A stretch of 64,000 bases of DNA from Qingrenia yutianensis (GTDB taxonomy: Bacteria > Bacillota > Clostridia > UMGS1810): positions 62,001 to 126,000 of the forward strand of contig NZ_JACRTE010000002.1 of assembly GCF_014385105.1 (NCBI RefSeq), in the 5' to 3' direction. Both the position numbers and the translations under genes were made by a program. Below are positions 26,373 through 33,744 of the stretch, one piece after another (within the stretch, counting starts at the first letter, position 1; each line of letters starts with the position of its first letter). Below the pieces are notes generated by a model, which did no database searches, was not told the origin of the DNA, and saw nothing but the letters and a program-made list of their open reading frames with translations.

Positions 26373-27666
26373 CTAAATATCCTTTCGCAACCTCGTAAAA
26401 TCTGCTTGTATCTTCATAACTGTCTTTTAAATCGTAGGTGATTTTTTCCCAGTTCTCGGGCGCCGCGCCAAAGTCGGGAATGTCAAGAAGCACACCGCCT
26501 TTTAACGCGGATTCGTGTGCAATAAGTCCCGGAATCATATATCTTGCCGCGTCCCATGCATTATTCGGGGGAAGTTTTCCCGTCGTTGCCGCTCTTACAA
26601 AATCATCAACAAGGAACGGATGCGTGTTGTAATGCGCAAACTTCGGATTGTTTCTGAACGTTTTGGGAAGTCTGCTTCTGTCTTGGATAGCCGCAAATCC
26701 CACAATATATTTTGTCGATATGGGGTCGCGGTTCATATCAATCTTGCCATTTTTCAAATCTTCGTTGTACGCGATTGTGTTTACAAGATTTCCGACGTCC
26801 TCAATGTACGGCTCTTTTCCGCTCGCAACACCGATTTGGTAAGAATGATTTGTAACCGAACACTCATATGCCGCTTTTTCGCCGTACATACAGGTTATGT
26901 AAGATGACGGCTTGTTAATTCCGACGCGTCTGAATTCATTGATACGCGCAATTCCTCCGCCCGACATCTGGAACAGTGCCGTTTCGTTGGAGAACGGGTT
27001 CTGCCAGTTGTTTTTGTCCTCGCCGTAGATGTTGTCCTCGTGATTGTCGCGGTAGCCCATACACGAAACCTTAAGCGCGTGCTCATTTATCGCCGAGAAA
27101 AGCATAGAAATCGAATGCGTGGGATAGAACATCGGCGGAATACCTGCAACTCTGCGCCAGTTCGGGCCGCCCGTGTGCTGAAAATCGAGGTACATTTCGC
27201 AAATATCGTGATAATACTGTGACTCGCCGTACACAAACCTGCCCATTTCGCCCGTTTTGTATTTTTCACGGCAGAATATCGCGCACGGATAATAATAGCA
27301 CGTTTCAGCCATCATATAAATTTTGCCCGTTTCTTTTGACAATTTGATTATTTCTTCTATTTCTTCAACCGAACAGCCTATCGGCACAGCGCTGATAACG
27401 TTTTTGCCCATTTTCATTGCCTTTACAATCATAGGTCCGTGAAGATGGCGCTGTGTGTAAATTCCTATGCAGTCAAGGTCGGGCGCCTTCTCGAGCATTT
27501 CCTCAAACGAGCTGAAACCGCGCTTTAAATGGTGCTTTTCCATAGATGCCTTAACACGTCTTTCATCAAGGTCTGCAACAACAACTTCCTCCACATCAGG
27601 ATGAATATTAAATAGCCTTACAAAATCATCGGAAAAATATCCAAGTCCGACAATACCGATTTTCAT
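26365..27666 (-). CDS. Gfo/Idh/MocA family protein lacking the EKP lysine (cluster member 3)
   Basis: A 433-residue, longer member of the family and first gene of the minus-strand operon. The Rossmann loop MKIGIVGLGYFSDDFVRLF is intact, but the usual EKP reads AVP (VISAVPIGCSV, about residues 93-95), so the lysine normally near the hydride-transfer site is absent. The C-terminal domain contains YFPT-like GIPPMFYPTHSISMLFSA and a long acidic/aromatic tail. The frame is open to 27768, but ATG 27666 with AAGGAG is clear. It may use altered chemistry or a different substrate class. Confidence 0.88.
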   Translation of the reverse strand: MKIGIVGLGYFSDDFVRLFNIHPDVEEVVVADLDERRVKASMEKHHLKRGFSSFEEMLEKAPDLDCIGIYTQRHLHGPMIVKAMKMGKNVISAVPIGCSVEEIEEIIKLSKETGKIYMMAETCYYYPCAIFCREKYKTGEMGRFVYGESQYYHDICEMYLDFQHTGGPNWRRVAGIPPMFYPTHSISMLFSAINEHALKVSCMGYRDNHEDNIYGEDKNNWQNPFSNETALFQMSGGGIARINEFRRVGINKPSSYITCMYGEKAAYECSVTNHSYQIGVASGKEPYIEDVGNLVNTIAYNEDLKNGKIDMNRDPISTKYIVGFAAIQDRSRLPKTFRNNPKFAHYNTHPFLVDDFVRAATTGKLPPNNAWDAARYMIPGLIAHESALKGGVLLDIPDFGAAPENWEKITYDLKDSYEDTSRFYEVAKGYLDV

Positions 27667-27702
27667 AAAATCCAACTCCTTATCATTGTATAATTTAACA
27701 TC

Positions 27703-27731
27703 ATTATAACCCAAACAAGCGCAAATTTCTA
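27703..27731 (-). promoter_or_regulatory. Predicted activator-dependent promoter of the glycyl-radical operon
   Basis: A TATAAT -10 (27703-27708) is present on the minus strand, but the hexamer 17 bases upstream (TAGAAA) is a poor -35, as expected if the divergent AraC-type protein activates it. Confidence 0.45.
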
Positions 27732-27760
27732 TTGACAAAACACGCTTTTTATTGTAGAAT
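27732..27760 (+). promoter_or_regulatory. Predicted promoter of the AraC-family regulator
   Basis: Consensus TTGACA (27732-27737), a 17-base spacer and TAGAAT (27755-27760). The -35 abuts the divergent promoter. TATTGT/ACAATA inverted arms surround the -10 and could be an operator. Confidence 0.75.
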
Positions 27761-27791
27761 ATGAACACAATATAAAACGGAGGCAGATAAA

Positions 27792-28598
27792 ATGAGCAGT
27801 GATTTTTTTATTGAAATTCCTGTTGCAAACGACACGTTAACGCATAATTTCGGCGTTTTTTCGAGCAAGGTGCAAACGCCCGATACGTTTGTGTGCACAA
27901 AAAACGACAAACCGTTCTCGCGCTTTTTTTATGTCGTAAACGGGCTTATTATTTTTGACAAGGGCACAAAAAAAGAACTCCCCGCGCCTGCCGGAAGCAT
28001 TGTCTATCTGCCGAACGATATTACATACAAATCGGAATGGCCCGCCGGCGAAACCGGCGAATATATTTCGATAAATTTCCAAATGAGTGACAAACTTCTG
28101 CGTCTGCCTGATAAAATCTGCATTGCCGCAACCGACAAAAACGGATACTATCTTAAAATGTTTAAAAACGCATACGATATTTGGCTCCGCGGTTCGATTG
28201 GATATAAACTTGAAGTTTTGTCGGAATTGTATAAGATTTTGTACAGTCTGGACAACGATGTTCTGCGCCGTTATACAAAGCAAAAGCACCAAATGATTTA
28301 TAAAGGAATTATTTTTTTGGAAAACAATTATTTGCAGGATATTTCGGTCGGCAACCTTGCAGAAATGTGCAGTACGAGCGAGGGAAATTTCCGCAGACTT
28401 TTTAAAAAGTATAAAAATATGTCTCCTATAACCTATCGGAATTATCTTCGCATAAAAAAGGCGTGCGACCTTCTCGGCGGCGGAGAATACAGTGTCGCCG
28501 AGGCGGCGGAGGCGGTGAATATTCCCGACGTGTGCTATTTTTATAAACTGTTTGCAAAGTTTATGAATACCACCCCGAAATCGTTTATTTCGGGATAA
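27792..28598 (+). CDS. AraC-family transcriptional regulator
   Basis: A 268-residue regulator. Residues about 20-105 form a cupin-like sensor (SRFFYVVNGLIIFDKGTKKEL, APAGSIVYLPNDITYKSEWP). Residues about 165-267 carry two helix-turn-helix units typical of AraC/XylS (ISVGNLAEMCSTSEGNFRRLFKK and YSVAEAAEAVNIPDVCYFYKLF, ending in TTPKSF). It is transcribed away from the glycyl-radical/dehydrogenase operon and very probably controls it in response to its substrate. GGAGG precedes the ATG. Confidence 0.93.
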   Translation: MSSDFFIEIPVANDTLTHNFGVFSSKVQTPDTFVCTKNDKPFSRFFYVVNGLIIFDKGTKKELPAPAGSIVYLPNDITYKSEWPAGETGEYISINFQMSDKLLRLPDKICIAATDKNGYYLKMFKNAYDIWLRGSIGYKLEVLSELYKILYSLDNDVLRRYTKQKHQMIYKGIIFLENNYLQDISVGNLAEMCSTSEGNFRRLFKKYKNMSPITYRNYLRIKKACDLLGGGEYSVAEAAEAVNIPDVCYFYKLFAKFMNTTPKSFISG

Positions 28599-28619
28599 AA
28601 ATATCAGATAAAACAAAGC

Positions 28620-28650
28620 AAAACGGCTGTTTTGTATAAACAGCCGTTTT
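28620..28650 (+). terminator. Intrinsic terminator after the AraC-type gene
   Basis: The arms AAAACGGCTGTTT and AAACAGCCGTTTT with a 5-base loop lie about 20 bases after the stop. Confidence 0.85.
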
Positions 28651-28697
28651 AAGTTTACTTTTCAATTTTTACCGCTGTATCCGATACAGCAAAGCGC

Positions 28698-29090
28698 GCC
28701 TGCCTGCAAGGTTATGCCCGTGTTTCAAGCGGAAATAATGCTATGCCGCATTCGCTTTCCGCACAGGTGAGTTATTACAGTGAATACATACAATCACATG
28801 GTGATTTGGAATATGTTGGGGTGTACTCTGATGAAGTTCTGACAGGAACAAAGGATAGTCGGTCGGGCTTCCAACAGTTATTTGCGGATTGCCGCAGCGG
28901 TAAAATCGACCTGGTGATAACAAAATCCGTATCGAGGTTCGCATGAAATATCGTTACTTTGCTAAAAGCTGTAAGAGAACTCAAAAATCAAGGCTGCCTA
29001 AAAGGAGAAGACGAGGGCAAGCTGATGTTAGATGACAATATGCTCCGCACCCTTGTTATTCTTGACAGAGCCGCAGCGTTCAAAGAATGA
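28698..29090 (+). pseudogene. Remnant of a large serine recombinase
   Basis: The frame reads GYARVSS (the region of the catalytic serine), then HSLSAQVSYYSEYIQSHGDLEYVGVYSDEVLTGTKDSR..FQQLFADCRSGKIDLVITKSVSRFA, the resolvase domain of large serine recombinases. A TGA at 28944-28946 replaces the arginine expected in SRFARN, and NIVTLLKAVRELKNQG continues in frame. After that the sequence jumps to unrelated residues (about 28992-29090). There is no start codon in the right place and the recombinase C-terminal domain is gone, so this is a decayed integrase of a former mobile element. Confidence 0.85.
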
Positions 29091-29299
29091 TAAAGGTCTC
29101 TGTTATCGGAAATCACGGGAAAATCAAACATTATCTCGGAGTATGGCTGAAAGTGTTCGGGTTTGAGGTAACGGACACAGCTCCGCACTTCACCATTGAG
29201 GTCTTAAAGTCCGACAGCAATGTCATTACGCATAGTAATCAATCAGAGCTTGCAGGGCCTATTCGCAGCCTTGTTTATGACTTTGGCATATACCGCTGA
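29087..29299 (+). CDS. Short unrecognised open frame in the mobile-element remnant
   Basis: A 70-codon frame, MIKVSVIGNHGKIKHYL and onward. I do not recognise the product. It has no clear ribosome-binding site, its start overlaps the end of the recombinase remnant, and it lies in a stretch where nothing else is intact. It may be a fragment of an element gene rather than a functional gene. Confidence 0.25.
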   Translation: MIKVSVIGNHGKIKHYLGVWLKVFGFEVTDTAPHFTIEVLKSDSNVITHSNQSELAGPIRSLVYDFGIYR

Positions 29300-29511
29300 A
29301 AGGGCAGATTTGAGCGTTTCAGCATATTCCGATTTATGTAACATAGAATGTGCCGTACTGTCAAAGCTCATCGCACAGGCGGTCAGGCAAATTCTATGAA
29401 TAGCAAAAGCACCGGGGAGAATGTTCCTCGGTGCTTTCATATCCGTTACAACCGTACTATTTGACACAGGGCAAGCCCGTAGAAAAATAGGTGTTCGGAT
29501 ATTAAAATGTT
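29300..29511. other. Non-coding remainder of the mobile-element scar
   Basis: No credible gene was found between the small frame and the tRNA array. A 75-codon minus-strand frame (29243-29467) has no recognisable product. A hairpin at 29405-29438 (AAAGCACCG / CGGTGCTTT arms) is followed on the minus strand by TTTTG and could end the tRNA transcript weakly. Confidence 0.4.
29405..29438 (-). terminator. Possible terminator of the tRNA array
   Basis: An imperfect hairpin with AAAGCACCG/CGGTGCTTT arms, located about 75 bases after the last tRNA on the minus strand. Only four T residues follow it. Confidence 0.4.
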
Positions 29512-29588
29512 TGGTGGGCCTTCAGGGACTCGAACCCCGGACCAACCGGTTATGAGCCGGTTGCTCTAACCAACTGAGCTAAAGGCCC
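29512..29588 (-). tRNA. tRNA with CAT anticodon (Met, or Ile2 if lysidinylated)
   Basis: A cloverleaf with acceptor GGGCCTT/AAGGCCC, D arm AGCTCAGTTGGTTAGAGC, T loop GGGTTCGAGTCCC and encoded CCA. The anticodon loop CTCATAA resembles that of the minor isoleucine tRNA whose C34 becomes lysidine, more than the TTCATA of elongator Met, so the identity is ambiguous. Confidence 0.93.
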
Positions 29589-29660
29589 GAATATTTGAAT
29601 TAAAACTATTTGAAAATTTGTTTTGCGGCGTCCGAAAAAATTCAGACACCGCAAAGCGTT

Positions 29661-29734
29661 TGGAGGCGCCAACCAGATTTGAACTGGTGGTGAAGGTGTT
29701 GCAGACCTCTGCCTTACCTCTTGGCTATGGCGCC
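29661..29734 (-). tRNA. tRNA-Cys (GCA)
   Basis: A cloverleaf with acceptor GGCGCCA/TGGCGCC, anticodon loop CTGCAAC and the discriminator T before CCA that is typical of tRNA-Cys. Confidence 0.96.
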
Positions 29735-29775
29735 ATAAATCAAAAGACGCATCACAACGTGCGTCTTTTGTAAAA

Positions 29776-29850
29776 TGGAGCGGAAGACGAGATTCGAACT
29801 CGCGACGTTCACCTTGGCAAGGTGACGCTCTACCACTGAGCCACTCCCGC
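29776..29850 (-). tRNA. tRNA-Gly (GCC)
   Basis: A cloverleaf with acceptor GCGGGAG/CTTCCGC, anticodon loop TTGCCAA, T loop AGTTCGAATCT and encoded CCA. Confidence 0.96.
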
Positions 29851-29878
29851 GTGTATAGCTTTGTTTAAATCAAAGCTA

Positions 29879-29955
29879 TGGTGCCTCCGGGCGGAATCGA
29901 ACCACCGACACGGGGATTTTCAGTCCCCTGCTCTACCTACTGAGCTACAGAGGCA
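29879..29955 (-). tRNA. tRNA-Phe (GAA)
   Basis: A cloverleaf with acceptor TGCCTCT/GGAGGCA, anticodon loop CTGAAAA and encoded CCA. Confidence 0.95.
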
Positions 29956-30034
29956 AATTGAGTTGCTAAAAATATCCCCTAAAGGCATCTACATAATTAC
30001 CAACATCATATGCACAAAATATAAAAGTAAAAAA

Positions 30035-30111
30035 TGGCGACCCGGAAGGGGCTCGAACCCTCGACCTCCAGCGTGACAGGCTGGCATTCTAACCAACTGA
30101 ACTACCGGGCC
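30035..30111 (-). tRNA. tRNA-Asp (GTC)
   Basis: A cloverleaf with acceptor GGCCCGG/CCGGGTC, anticodon loop CTGTCAC and encoded CCA. Confidence 0.96.
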
Positions 30112-30125
30112 AAATAAAGTGAGTT

Positions 30126-30201
30126 TGGTGGGCGGTACAGGGCTCGAACCTGTGACCCTCTGCTTGTAAGGCAGACGCTCTCCCAGCTGAGCTAACCACC
30201 C
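30126..30201 (-). tRNA. tRNA-Val (TAC)
   Basis: A cloverleaf with acceptor GGGTGGT/ACCGCCC, anticodon loop CTTACAA and encoded CCA. It is the first gene of the six-tRNA array in transcription order (Val-Asp-Phe-Gly-Cys-CAT). Confidence 0.96.
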
Positions 30202-30295
30202 AAAACTCTTTGCCGACGTTTAAGTGAGAAACCCCACAGATGACGAAAAACCGCTTTGTTATCGGCTTTACCAATCACCCCGAACAACAATCAAT

Positions 30296-30324
30296 ATTAT
30301 ACCTTATAGTTTTGCATTTGTCAA
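30296..30324 (-). promoter_or_regulatory. Predicted promoter of the tRNA array
   Basis: Consensus TTGACA (30319-30324), a 17-base spacer and TATAAT (30296-30301), about 95 bases upstream of tRNA-Val. Confidence 0.85.
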
Positions 30325-30361
30325 TACTTTTTTTAAAAAAACTTCAAAATTTTTCAAAAAC

Positions 30362-31246
30362 TTATTTTTTGGCTTTATTAAGCAGAATTTTAAGGTCGTT
30401 TTCATCAAAATTATAAACTTTGTCGCAAAAATGACATTTAATTTCCGCTTTTTTATCGTTTTTAATTATATCTTCAAGTTCATCTTTTCCGACGGAAACG
30501 AGTGCTTTTTCAACCCTCTCACGGCTGCAGTTGCAATAATACTTTGTATCGAGCGTATCGGTGATGTCAAAATCAATGCCGTCAAGCGCACATTTTAAAA
30601 TATCCTCGGGCGTCATATTATCCTCCAGCATTTTCGTAACCGAAGTGATTTTTTTTACATTCTCCTCAAGTTTTGTAATTGTTTCATCGGTCGCCTCGGG
30701 CATAACCTGCACAATAAAACCGCCTGCCGCCTTTATGCTGATGTCAACGTCAACAAGCACACCGAGACCTACCACCGACGGAATTTGCTCGGAAACTGCA
30801 AAGTACGACGTCAAATCGTCGCCTATTTCGCCCGAAACCAGCGGAACTTTGCCGACGTACGGCTCTTTTAAGCCGAAATCTCTTATGACCGTCAAAAATC
30901 CGTCCGTGCCGACAGCACCGCCGACGTCAAGCTTTCCCTGGGCATTTTTCGGCAAATCAACCGCCGGGTTGCCGACATATCCCTTGACGTTTGAATGACA
31001 GTCAGCAGTTGCAAGAACCCTGCCGATAGGGCCGTTGCCGGTAATCTGAAGGGTGAGCAAATCGTCCTCCGATTTAAGCATTGCACCCATCATTGCCGAC
31101 GCTGTCAGGAGTCTGCCAAGCGCCGCGGACGCAACGGGATAAAGCGAATGGATTTTCTGCGCCTCGTTTACAAGATTTGTTGTTACCGCGCAAAATGCAC
31201 GCACACTGCCGTCTTTTGCGGCAGCTCTTACTATATAATCTTTCAT
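30362..31246 (-). CDS. hslO: Hsp33 redox-regulated chaperone
   Basis: A 294-residue holdase activated by oxidation. The N-terminal domain shows the family stretches LGRLLTASAMMGAMLK and GNGPIGRVLATADCHSNVKGYV, and the C-terminal zinc-redox switch is CNC (YYCNCSRERV) followed by CHFC (IKCHFCDKVYNF), giving the four ligands. Its length is normal. It is the last gene of a minus-strand run from tyrS through the hydrogenase-like module; the nearest upstream stop is 36 bases away, so it may share that transcript. GGAGG sits about 15 bases from the ATG, a long spacing. Confidence 0.96.
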   Translation of the reverse strand: MKDYIVRAAAKDGSVRAFCAVTTNLVNEAQKIHSLYPVASAALGRLLTASAMMGAMLKSEDDLLTLQITGNGPIGRVLATADCHSNVKGYVGNPAVDLPKNAQGKLDVGGAVGTDGFLTVIRDFGLKEPYVGKVPLVSGEIGDDLTSYFAVSEQIPSVVGLGVLVDVDISIKAAGGFIVQVMPEATDETITKLEENVKKITSVTKMLEDNMTPEDILKCALDGIDFDITDTLDTKYYCNCSRERVEKALVSVGKDELEDIIKNDKKAEIKCHFCDKVYNFDENDLKILLNKAKK

Positions 31247-31282
31247 ATTTTCTATGCTGAACCTCCGTAAATTCTGTTTAAT

Positions 31283-31609
31283 TTATTCCAAAGCACCGAT
31301 TTTAACCGCAAGCTCATATGCGGTATCATCGGCGGAAAAAATTATCACATCTTCGTCTTTTGCCTTTTTTATAACGTCAGCGCCTACCTCGATATTTTCG
31401 GGCACAACAACGCACGACGCCTCGGTGAGCACGGCAATCGCTACGATATTAACGTTTGTCTGAACGGTTATCCAGACGTTTTTTTCGCCCACTCTGCCCA
31501 TTGCAAGGCTCAAAAGGTCGCTGATATAGCACCCCGAAACCTCTTTTTCGGCATTGTTTTCGGTAAGGCATTTTAAATTAAGCTTTTTTTCAAGTTCCAA
31601 AGTGTTCAT
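31283..31609 (-). CDS. DRTGG-domain protein (module copy A)
   Basis: A 108-residue single-domain protein matching the DRTGG fold family: GCYISDLLSLAMGRVGEKNVWITVQTN, then NIVAIAVLTEASCVVVPENIEV. Such small proteins accompany RsbW-like kinases and [FeFe]-hydrogenase genes in Clostridia; the function is unproven but presumed ligand sensing. AAGGGTGA precedes the ATG. It follows the hydrogenase-like gene by 12 bases. Confidence 0.85.
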   Translation of the reverse strand: MNTLELEKKLNLKCLTENNAEKEVSGCYISDLLSLAMGRVGEKNVWITVQTNVNIVAIAVLTEASCVVVPENIEVGADVIKKAKDEDVIIFSADDTAYELAVKIGALE

Positions 31610-31621
31610 ATAAACTCACCC

Positions 31622-32899
31622 TTAACTTTTGTTGTTACGGTTAAATTCTTCAATTCCCTCGGCAAGCTCCAGAATTTTTGCCTTGAGATTATAAATACAC
31701 GCGCTTTTTGCTGCATATCCGCGCACAATATCCTCTGCCAAAGCACGGCAAGTGGGCGCACCGCACGAACCGCAGTCAAGTCCGGGAAGCGTGTCGGTAA
31801 TTTCCATCATACGTTTCATTTTTTCCATCGCCGCAACCATATCGTCGTCAAGACCGAGCGCCTTGTTGTGCGGAATGGGCGCGTTCATCATAACGTCGGT
31901 TTCATCGTCGGAAATTTTTCTTTCGGGCAGAGTTTTTGCAAGTTTTCTAATCTTGGTCTGCGCCACAAAACTGTTTTCAACTGTGAGCGGACCGCCCACA
32001 CAACCGCCCGTGCAAGCCAGCATTTCGGCATATTCAATGTCCGAAAGCTTGTCGTTTTCGATTTCCTCCAAAATATTTACAACGTTATGTATTCCGTCCA
32101 CCGCAATGACGTTTTCGCGGTCAAGCGCAGACACCTCACCGCCAGAATTTGCCCAGCATACGCCTTTGAAATCGGCTTTTGAGAGGTTTTCAATATCCTC
32201 TTTCTTCGATATAAACGGAAGCACCTTTCGGTAAACGTCGCTCACCGAAAAAACGCCGTCAACATAGCTTTTGTCAACACCGCACGGATATTTTGCGTCG
32301 GTAGCCTTTGCCGCGCAAGGACTTATGAAAAACGTGCCTATTTCGTCCTCCGAAAGACCCGTTTTTTCGGACGCAAGCTTTTTTGCAAGCCGTCCTGCAA
32401 GCGCCATGGGCGAAATGATGGGAATAATGTTCGGCAAAAGATTGGGAAATCTTATGCTGATAAGCTTAACCACCGCAGGGCAAGCCGAGCTTATCGTCGG
32501 CTTTAAAAGCTCGCCAGACGCAATAAGCTTTTTGGTTTCGCGCGTTATAATCTGCGCCGCATACGCAACCTCGAAAACATCGTCAAAGCCTGCCTTAACC
32601 AAAGCGTTCAGCACGGCATTGATGTTTTCAACCTTTTTAAACTGCCCGTAAAACGCGGGCGCAGGCAGTGCGATTTTATACTTAAAACTATTTATAATTT
32701 CAAATTTATCCGTCACGCCTTTTTTTGCGTGATACGGACAGACGTTTATACATTCTCCGCAGTCGATACATTTTTCTTTGATAATTCTTGCTTTTCCGTT
32801 CCGCACTCGTATAGCTTGAGTGGGGCAAAGCTGAATACACTTGGTACAGCCCTTGCATTTTTCCTTGTCGAGAGTAACGGAATGAATGATGTTATCCAT
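31622..32899 (-). CDS. [FeFe]-hydrogenase-like iron-sulfur protein, probable sensory type
   Basis: A 425-residue protein with two N-terminal [4Fe-4S] ferredoxin motifs (about residues 15-25 and 44-54), a hydrogenase large-subunit domain and a C-terminal four-cysteine cluster (Cys376, 379, 384, 401). The H-cluster ligands are retained: Cys140 in SSACP, Cys195 in SPCAAK, and Cys296 and Cys300 in LACTGGC. The proton-relay cysteine preceding Cys140 is alanine. That replacement is known from sensory HydS-type hydrogenases, so redox or H2 sensing is more likely than bulk H2 turnover. It sits with an RsbW-like kinase and two DRTGG proteins. Confidence 0.87.
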   Translation of the reverse strand: MDNIIHSVTLDKEKCKGCTKCIQLCPTQAIRVRNGKARIIKEKCIDCGECINVCPYHAKKGVTDKFEIINSFKYKIALPAPAFYGQFKKVENINAVLNALVKAGFDDVFEVAYAAQIITRETKKLIASGELLKPTISSACPAVVKLISIRFPNLLPNIIPIISPMALAGRLAKKLASEKTGLSEDEIGTFFISPCAAKATDAKYPCGVDKSYVDGVFSVSDVYRKVLPFISKKEDIENLSKADFKGVCWANSGGEVSALDRENVIAVDGIHNVVNILEEIENDKLSDIEYAEMLACTGGCVGGPLTVENSFVAQTKIRKLAKTLPERKISDDETDVMMNAPIPHNKALGLDDDMVAAMEKMKRMMEITDTLPGLDCGSCGAPTCRALAEDIVRGYAAKSACIYNLKAKILELAEGIEEFNRNNKS

Positions 32900-32924
32900 T
32901 TTCGCACCTTCTTATCAGGCAAAT

Positions 32925-33359
32925 TTAACAAGCGTTATTTTTAACAAGCATTTCAATGGTAGTGCCTTTGCCGAGTTCGGTAGTGATGTGCATTTCGTCG
33001 GTGTATTTTTTCATATTCGGAAGTCCCATACCGGCACCGAAGCCAAGCTCGCGCACCGAATCGGCGGCGGTGGAATATCCCTCTTTCATTGCAAGCGAAA
33101 TATCCGCAATGCCGGGGCCGTTGTCCGCCAAAATCATTTTTATGTATTCGGGAGTTATTTCAACATCAATATGACCGCCGTTCGCGTGAATGACCATATT
33201 GATTTCGCCCTCATACATCGCAACCGCGACTTTTCTTATAACCTCGGGGTCGACACTTAGCTGACGAAGCATTTTTTTAAGTTTCGTGGACGCCTCGCCC
33301 GCCGCGGAAAAATCACTCGCGTCAACATCAAACCTTACAGAAATATTATTTTCAGCCAT
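32925..33359 (-). CDS. RsbW-like GHKL ATP-binding protein (serine kinase/anti-sigma type)
   Basis: A 144-residue HATPase-fold protein. VAVAMYEGEINMVIHANGG is the N-box helix with the Mg-binding residues, LADNGPGI is the G1 box, and ELGFGAGMGLPNMKKYTDE the G2 region, as in RsbW and SpoIIAB. The frame is open to 33404, but ATG 33359 with GGAGA seven bases upstream starts at the first conserved strand. Between a DRTGG gene and the hydrogenase-like gene, it probably transduces the redox signal by phosphorylation or partner switching; no cognate sigma factor is adjacent. Confidence 0.88.
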   Translation of the reverse strand: MAENNISVRFDVDASDFSAAGEASTKLKKMLRQLSVDPEVIRKVAVAMYEGEINMVIHANGGHIDVEITPEYIKMILADNGPGIADISLAMKEGYSTAADSVRELGFGAGMGLPNMKKYTDEMHITTELGKGTTIEMLVKNNAC

Positions 33360-33378
33360 AATTTTTCTCCGTTCGTTA

Positions 33379-33720
33379 TCAGTCGTTGTGAAGTCCTGCG
33401 TCATAAAGCTTTCCGCACGCCATATAAAGCGGTAAATCCGTAGACATTACCGCAATTTTCATCTCGCGCGCAAGCTCTGTTATATCGCCGCCCGGCATTT
33501 TTCCTCTTACGAATACAATGGCTTTCATATCCATCATTTCAGCGGTTCGCACAACCTGTAAATTCACAAGTCCCGTAAGAAGCATTGCCTGATTTTTGAC
33601 AAACGCCAAAACGTCGCTCATAAGGTCGCACCCGCACGCTGAAAGCACCTCGGTGTCAAGTCCCTCGCCCTCGCAAAGCACCCTTGCGTTTAAAACCTCT
33701 TTTACAGTTTCAAGCCTCAT
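33379..33720 (-). CDS. DRTGG-domain protein (module copy B)
   Basis: A 113-residue protein with the DRTGG-like core CGCDLMSDVLAFVKNQAMLLTGLVNLQVVRTAEMMDMKAIVFVRGK. It heads the four-gene sensory module, 24 bases after the tyrS stop, and differs clearly from the copy at 31283. The family's ligand is unknown. Confidence 0.85.
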   Translation of the reverse strand: MRLETVKEVLNARVLCEGEGLDTEVLSACGCDLMSDVLAFVKNQAMLLTGLVNLQVVRTAEMMDMKAIVFVRGKMPGGDITELAREMKIAVMSTDLPLYMACGKLYDAGLHND

Positions 33721-33744
33721 TGCACCCTACCTCCGAAAAAGAAT

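Noticed and set aside
29243..29467. Minus-strand 74-codon frame beside the tRNA array
   Set aside because: No ribosome-binding site, no recognised product, and it overlaps another fragment in a decayed region.
31622..32899. Catalytic H2-producing hydrogenase
   Set aside because: The proton-relay cysteine is alanine and the neighbours are signalling-type proteins, so a sensory role is favoured.
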